Shown here: positions 58,940 through 64,000 of the stretch, in pieces
How positions within the stretch are numbered: position 1 is the stretch's first letter
Layout: each line of letters begins with the position of its first letter
Assembly: GCA_021014325.1 (NCBI GenBank)
Contig: CM037474.1
Location: 20,640,488 to 20,704,487 of the forward strand
Source: Plazaster borealis
Taxonomy: Eukaryota; Echinodermata; Asteroidea; Forcipulatida; Labidiasteridae
Direction of reading: 5' to 3'
DNA: 64,000 nt
Translations under genes and position numbers: made by a program
The notes under the pieces: model-generated
What the model saw: only the letters and a program-made list of their open reading frames with translations
Database searches by the model: none
Told to the model about the DNA's origin: nothing

Positions 58940-59636
58940 AGAGGAAGCCCAAGCTGTTACGGGAACTAAAGCCAAAGCAAAATCCCAAGCTGTTACCGGA
59001 AATGGAGCCAAAGCAAAATCCCCAGCTGTAACCAGAACTGAAGTCAAAACCAAAGCCCTAGCTGTAACCAGAATGAAGCCAAAACCAAAGCCCTAGCTGT
59101 AACCAGAACTGAAGCCAAAGCCAAAGCCTGAGCTGTAACCAGAATTGAAGCCAAAGCCAAAGCCCGAGCTGTAACTAGAACTGAAGCGAAAGTCAAAGCC
59201 CGAGCTGTAACCAGAACTGAAGAGAAAGCCAAAACCAAAGCTGTTAAACCAGAACTGAAGCCAAAGCCAAAGCCCGAGCTGCAACCAGAACTGAAGCCAA
59301 AACCAAAGCCCGAGCTGTAACCAGAACTGAAGCCAAAGCAAAAGCCCGAGCTGTAACCAGAACTGAAGCCAAAACCAAAGCCTAAGCTGTAACCAGAACT
59401 GAAGCCAAAGCCAAAGCCCTAGCTGTAACCAGAACTGAAGACAAAGCCAAAGCCCGAGCTGTAACCAGAATTAAAGCCAAAGCCAAAGCCCGAGCTGTAA
59501 CCAGAACTGAAGCCAAAACCAAAGCCAAAGCTGTAACCAGAACTGAGCCAAAGCCGAAGCCCAAGCTGTAACCAGAACTGAAGCCAAAGCCAAAGCCCGA
59601 GCTGTAACCAGAACTGAAGCCAAAGCCAAAGCCGTA
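58940..59636 (+). repeat. 36-bp minisatellite, about 19 copies
   Basis: The unit is GAAGCCAAAGCCAAAGCCCG followed by AGCTGTAACCAGAACT. Because 36 is a multiple of three, reading frames stay open over several units, giving AKAKARAVTRTE on the plus strand and GFGFGFSSGYSS or ALALASVLVTAR on the minus strand. Indels and CGA-to-TGA changes break the frames, so this is not a coding exon. Confidence 0.9.
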
Positions 59637-61871
59637 GTTTGGGAAACGGCACTGATCTCTTTTTATTCAGAGGCCGTTTTGTTCGCCTTAACATTCAACA
59701 CGCCATCTACGGCCGTGGCACACAAATAATCAAAGGTACAAGATGAAACATCGTTTTTGTTCAAAACATATAGTTGCTCCCCTTTGGCCTGAGCTTCAGT
59801 TCATAACCCATTATTATTAATAAATTCAAGAAAACTCAGTTTACCTTCGCAACATCATGTCTGGCATTTGGCGCATTGTTCAAGCATAGGGAAAGGACGT
59901 TCAAGAGCTGACACGAAAGTGGTTGCTATAGTAACTAAAACCCCTGTTTTTGTCCGAGAGACTAACAACAAAGTGTTTAAGTGCACTCCACGAGCGTACA
60001 CTGCCATTTAAACGTACTTAATTGTTTAATATTGGATTGGTGTTGCAGGATTATTTGCACTGTAGGGTTTAACACAACCTAGACTATGCACATGTCGTCC
60101 TCAGAAATGCCTGTGAATTTACAGTCCGAAACAAAATTGGATGAATTGTTTGGGTGTGGTGACATAAATGAGCAAGTGTGACAATTAAACCCCTTGCTGC
60201 GCACTCAAGGTAATGTTTGACAGTGTGTAAATGATGTGGAGAATTGAATTAAAATGTACAAACAACAAAACTAAACAAGTTTGTCGGTTTAGAATTAAAT
60301 GACTTCAATGGTTTAAAATTGTCACATCGGCAACAACAGTAATTATTGCATGTTTTGTTATTTTCTTTGTGCTAATGCTACAGTTGTAACGAAATGCATA
60401 ATTTCTGACAGGTTTCATAATTCACTGTAAAGGCTTTCAGGCACTCGGCACTGTGTTCGAGCCTGCGTTGCGGTGTACAGTGTAACTATTTTGTAAGTCC
60501 TTTATACAATTACTGAAATGCACTTGTTATATCCCCCGATGGCATCCCGACCGTCCCTTCCAAATTATTGACAACGTAGATGACACTCGAGGACATACAC
60601 AGACAGGTGTTTTCTTGCGACCTTCAATAATTCATGAAAAAATAGTATAATGTCATCAACCCATCAAACAAACAAAAAACTAAAAAGGAGAAAGAAAAAA
60701 ACCCGGAAGAGAATTAAGTAACCTTATCAGGAATAATTGCGATCAGAAGTGCCCCCAAGTCCTATCTCAGTGCCTACGGTGAGATAATGTAGCGCCAATA
60801 CACGGGGGAGAAACTAACTAAACGAATTTACCGCCGATGTTTGAAGCCCCAGGCGATCCCAGGATTATTTTACGAAATCTTAGAAAGGAAAGAAACCATT
60901 TTCTTTTCTAAAAACCGGAGCAGATTTTATTTTCACTGGATACTGTTCGAAAAATAATCTACCTGTCTTGATATCTATATTTCATGTACTTTGTCCAAAG
61001 CCCTGTTGCAGCAAGCGTGAAGCTGAAGGGTAGACGAAAACAGCGATGAAGTCAGTTTCCTTGCCTGGCAAAAATCGTGTGATCGTGGCACACTCTAAGA
61101 TAAGCCAATTCAATTATCGAGGATTTAGTTACAATACTTTTGTCACCTTTCTTAACGTTTGTTTGTAAACAGTTCATAAGTACACATAATTTTGGACAAA
61201 CAACAACAGTTTCTTATAGGAATCATTTAAATTATTATTGTGTTGATTTTGTTATTCATTTGAGGATGCCTTTTTATGAAAAACAAAACAACAAAATGAA
61301 TATTTTACCGGTGCTTCTAAATGTGTGTAAAGTGGACAACAGAACAAATTCAGTGATTTTGCTTTCTTCTCTACGATAGACTTTTTCTAATCAGAAATTC
61401 ACCAAGGTCTTCACAACCTAGCTTGAGTGACCTTTCAGTTTTGTGAAGCTGTAACAGGATATCAATCTTTCTCATTGCTTTTAATGTATACTAAAACATT
61501 TGATATTCATATAATATGAAACATACCCTGCATTAGATCCAAGAAAAGGCCAAGTATAAATTATTCAAGACGTTAGATGAATAAGAAGTAGTCAGGGATG
61601 AAACAGCAGAAAAATATTTGGGATTTTGTTATTTTAATTTTGTTTTTATATTTTAGCCGTTACACAGACTTTTGCTCAGACAATTGTATTGACCAAATTC
61701 ACCTGACGTCATCACACTATAAATCTTGCTTGCGCCATTTGAGGAGTTGGATTCCCAGATTGTTAAAGTGTGTGCGCATTTTAGGCAACGCGCGGGCGCT
61801 ATTATCTTTACATGCAATTTGACTCCCAAAATGGCAAACCGCGACGTGTGACGTCAGTTCATATTATGGTC
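59637..61871. other. Intergenic or intronic, no gene seen
   Basis: AT-rich with no copies of the listed repeats. Frames 61140-61379 and 61598-61822 have no recognisable features. Confidence 0.45.
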
Positions 61872-62362
61872 AATAGTCAGTGCTTTCAAAAACACAGGCA
61901 TACTACTAAGGTAAGATTCGAACCCACGACGCCTGTATTTAAGAGCAGATGACTTAAAGGTATCGTACACGTTTGGTAATGACTCAAAACAATATTAGCA
62001 TAAAAACTTACTTGGTAACAAGCAACGGAGAGCTGTTGATAGTATAAAACATTGTAGGAAACGACTCCCTCTGAAGTAACGTAGTTTTTGAGAAAGAGGT
62101 AATTTCTCAGTAAAATAATAAAAACTTCTTGCAAGAAGTTTTTATTCCTATCTAAAAGCACACAAATTTGTACAACAGGGGTGTTTTTTCTTTCATCATT
62201 TTCTTGCAACTTCGATGACCAATTGAGCCCAAATTTTCACAGGTTTGTTATTTTTTGCATATGTTGGGATACACCAAGTGAGAACACTGGTCTTTGACAA
62301 TTTCAAAACGTGTTCAGTGCCTTTAACCAATTATTGACCACCGAGCGGGCCCGGTGACGATA
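61872..62362 (-). repeat. SINE family 1 copy split by a MITE
   Basis: 61872-61952 holds the tail and B box (AGATTCGAACCCACGACG). 62328-62362 resumes with GACCACCGAGCGGGCCCGGTGAC, the head region seen intact at 42473-42497. The MITE at 61953-62327 lies between. Confidence 0.75.
61953..62327 (+). mobile_element. TTAA-type MITE, subfamily A, well-preserved copy nested in a SINE
   Basis: Runs from TTAAAGGTATCGTACACG to GTTCAGTGCCTTTAA. It has the full A interior and a perfect 30-bp central palindrome at 62117-62146. The minus-strand frame 61886-62209 is the recurrent MITE frame and is not a gene. Confidence 0.92.
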
Positions 62363-62363
62363 G

Positions 62364-62504
62364 GCTAAAATAACACCATCGTAATTTTTGTAGAAATTAG
62401 TGTTTTTTTAAAACCTTATATGGTGTACAGTTTTATTCTTTTGGGTAATATCTATAATGTTACAACACCCATGGTGTCAATTTAACACTCAGTTTTAGCA
62501 GTGT
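62364..62504. mobile_element. Short inverted-repeat element, copy 2
   Basis: CTAAAATAACACCATCG and ACACCCATGGTGTCAATTTA mark the same element as 27730-27861. It lies directly next to the SINE end. Confidence 0.65.
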
Positions 62505-64000
62505 ATAATTAGCAGCGGATACCGTAACAATTTTTTAGTTATTACAATACTTGCATGGGGTATCAATTGCAATATACCTCCATATTTGATTTTAATTCAA
62601 ACAAGCAATAAATAAAACAAAAACAAAATAATGTTATATTTATCCGATGCAAGTATTATTATATTAGATTCCAGTGAAACAAATCAGAAACGGTGTCAAA
62701 TCATGGCTCATTCTTGCAGTTGTTCGTTTTCTTCTAGCCAACATTATGCATTTGCATGTTTAGTTTACAGTGGCAGCAACCACTTCAACTGTTTTATGAT
62801 TACGTCTTGAAATATGCACTAAGGATCACAGCAGTTTCAAGCACGTGGGTAAAATACACTCCTTGTGCAAAGAGTTGCCATGAAACACAAGACATCGGCT
62901 AGGTTTGTCGTTTGGGAAAAATCCGCATATTTTGTCGTTTCGTGCGGCTGGGCTGCCTCTTCGCCAATCGATGCATATACAATTCAACTCTTGCTCTTTT
63001 CGTCTTTTTCGTTATAAACAAGGGATTTTAAATACTCATCTCGGTGCATTGCTGAAACCGTAAGGGTAACCGTATACTGGATCATGATTGGTGTGACGCG
63101 AGATGCTACAAGAGAATAGTGTCATGCTGCAAGATTTTACTACAGATCGAGGGGGGGGGGGCTCAGTATTGTCAACTGATAAATTTACTATCTACCAACT
63201 CTGTTATCATTTGTCCTTTCCCATGTTGTTTACCATGTGCTTATATGCCTATTTTTGAGTTTCATTCCTCTTCAATATCTACTAAATCTGTGTTACGCAT
63301 ACATATGTGTAAAGAACAGAAAAATCATACCTAAGCAGTGACTGATTTACTTCCAAACTGACATTTAATTAATACTTCTTCTAACTCATTTACATTTACT
63401 TGTTTAAGTAGCTCTTGACCCAATTTTGCTGAGCTCATAAACATACAGCTTTGCTTAGCACAACTGCACTTGCTCATTGCAAAAAAAGGTTACCAGTTAA
63501 TGGTAGACTTAAACACAATTAAATATCTTAAAGACTCAAGACTAAATCCTTATTAAGATTTAAAGGGTTAACCAAACTTATCAGACTTCAAATAAAAGTT
63601 AATCTCCCAAATTTGTCCACATCATAATTATTTGGATATCAAAACAATTGATTTAAATATCAGCGGGATGTTGGCCTCAGTGACACATGGGAGATGAGGA
63701 CCCTAATGCTGGACAGGGAAGAGTGGAGGGCTGCGACCAAGTCCCGAGTTGGTGTAGGATAGACTACAAACAGTCACTCTTATTAAATCCAGTAAAATGC
63801 AACATGTTAAATGTAGATTCGGGTAAATCTATACCAACCAAATTAACCTGATACAAGTATTTTTATCTTCCCAAGAAAACTGCTCCAAGAGGACTTATAT
63901 GTAAGTCTAGTTTCCCCTAAAATGTCACCTACTACTTTGAAACGTAACTATTTATGCACAAGTTTAATTTATATAGTAGTATGACACGTACACATCACCA
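62505..64000. other. Intergenic or intronic, no gene seen
   Basis: A G run at 63151-63161 and a GCTTAGCACAACTGC stretch near 63453 recall the hairpin MITE family. No exon is supported to the window edge. Confidence 0.4.

Noticed and set aside
58940..59636. Possible repetitive protein encoded by the 36-bp array
   Set aside because: The plus-strand frame is broken by single-base indels and CGA-to-TGA changes, so it is best treated as a minisatellite.

Overview
This is eukaryotic, AT-rich, gene-poor genomic DNA. Its split genes have GT/AG introns, and it carries tRNA-derived SINEs, CR1/L2-like LINE ends and many miniature inverted-repeat elements. The dense repeat landscape and a DD3-3-like gene suggest a marine deuterostome invertebrate, most likely an echinoderm such as a sea star. 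The taxon is an inference from memory of similar genomes, not something the sequence proves.

Three protein genes can be supported. (1) On the + strand at 1-5266 lie the last six visible exons of a DD3-3-like gene. It encodes an extracellular protein with one C-terminal membrane span, and its 5' end is outside the window. (2) On the + strand at 11577-15419 is a complete three-exon gene for a 301-residue protein: a helical N-terminal region, a basic Ser/Pro/Gly/Arg-rich linker and a short conserved-looking C-terminus. I do not recognise the family. (3) On the - strand at 23973-25760 is an intronless CDS for a 595-residue leucine-rich-repeat type I membrane protein with a short tail and no TIR domain. 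A splice acceptor just before its ATG implies an upstream non-coding exon somewhere in the gene-free DNA to the right. Nothing links the three genes functionally.

From about 25.8 kb to the end (38 kb) I find no convincing coding exon. It is filled with repeats. The most abundant is a TTAA-flanked MITE family ending TTAAAGG...CCTTTAA, with about 14 full or partial copies in two subfamilies. There are at least three tRNA-derived SINE families, two LINE 3' ends, hairpin MITEs with GGGCCC ends, GGGTCAG-rich inverted-repeat elements, a hAT-like MITE with a near-perfect 8-bp target duplication, and several tandem arrays (units of about 15, 22, 36, 68 and 122 bp).

I did not find a new multi-gene system. 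The best leads are a MITE family with conserved flanks but differing palindromic centres, an intronic array of an 11-mer arranged as hairpins, the strong excess of the palindrome TAGGCCTA, and the unrecognised 301-residue gene.
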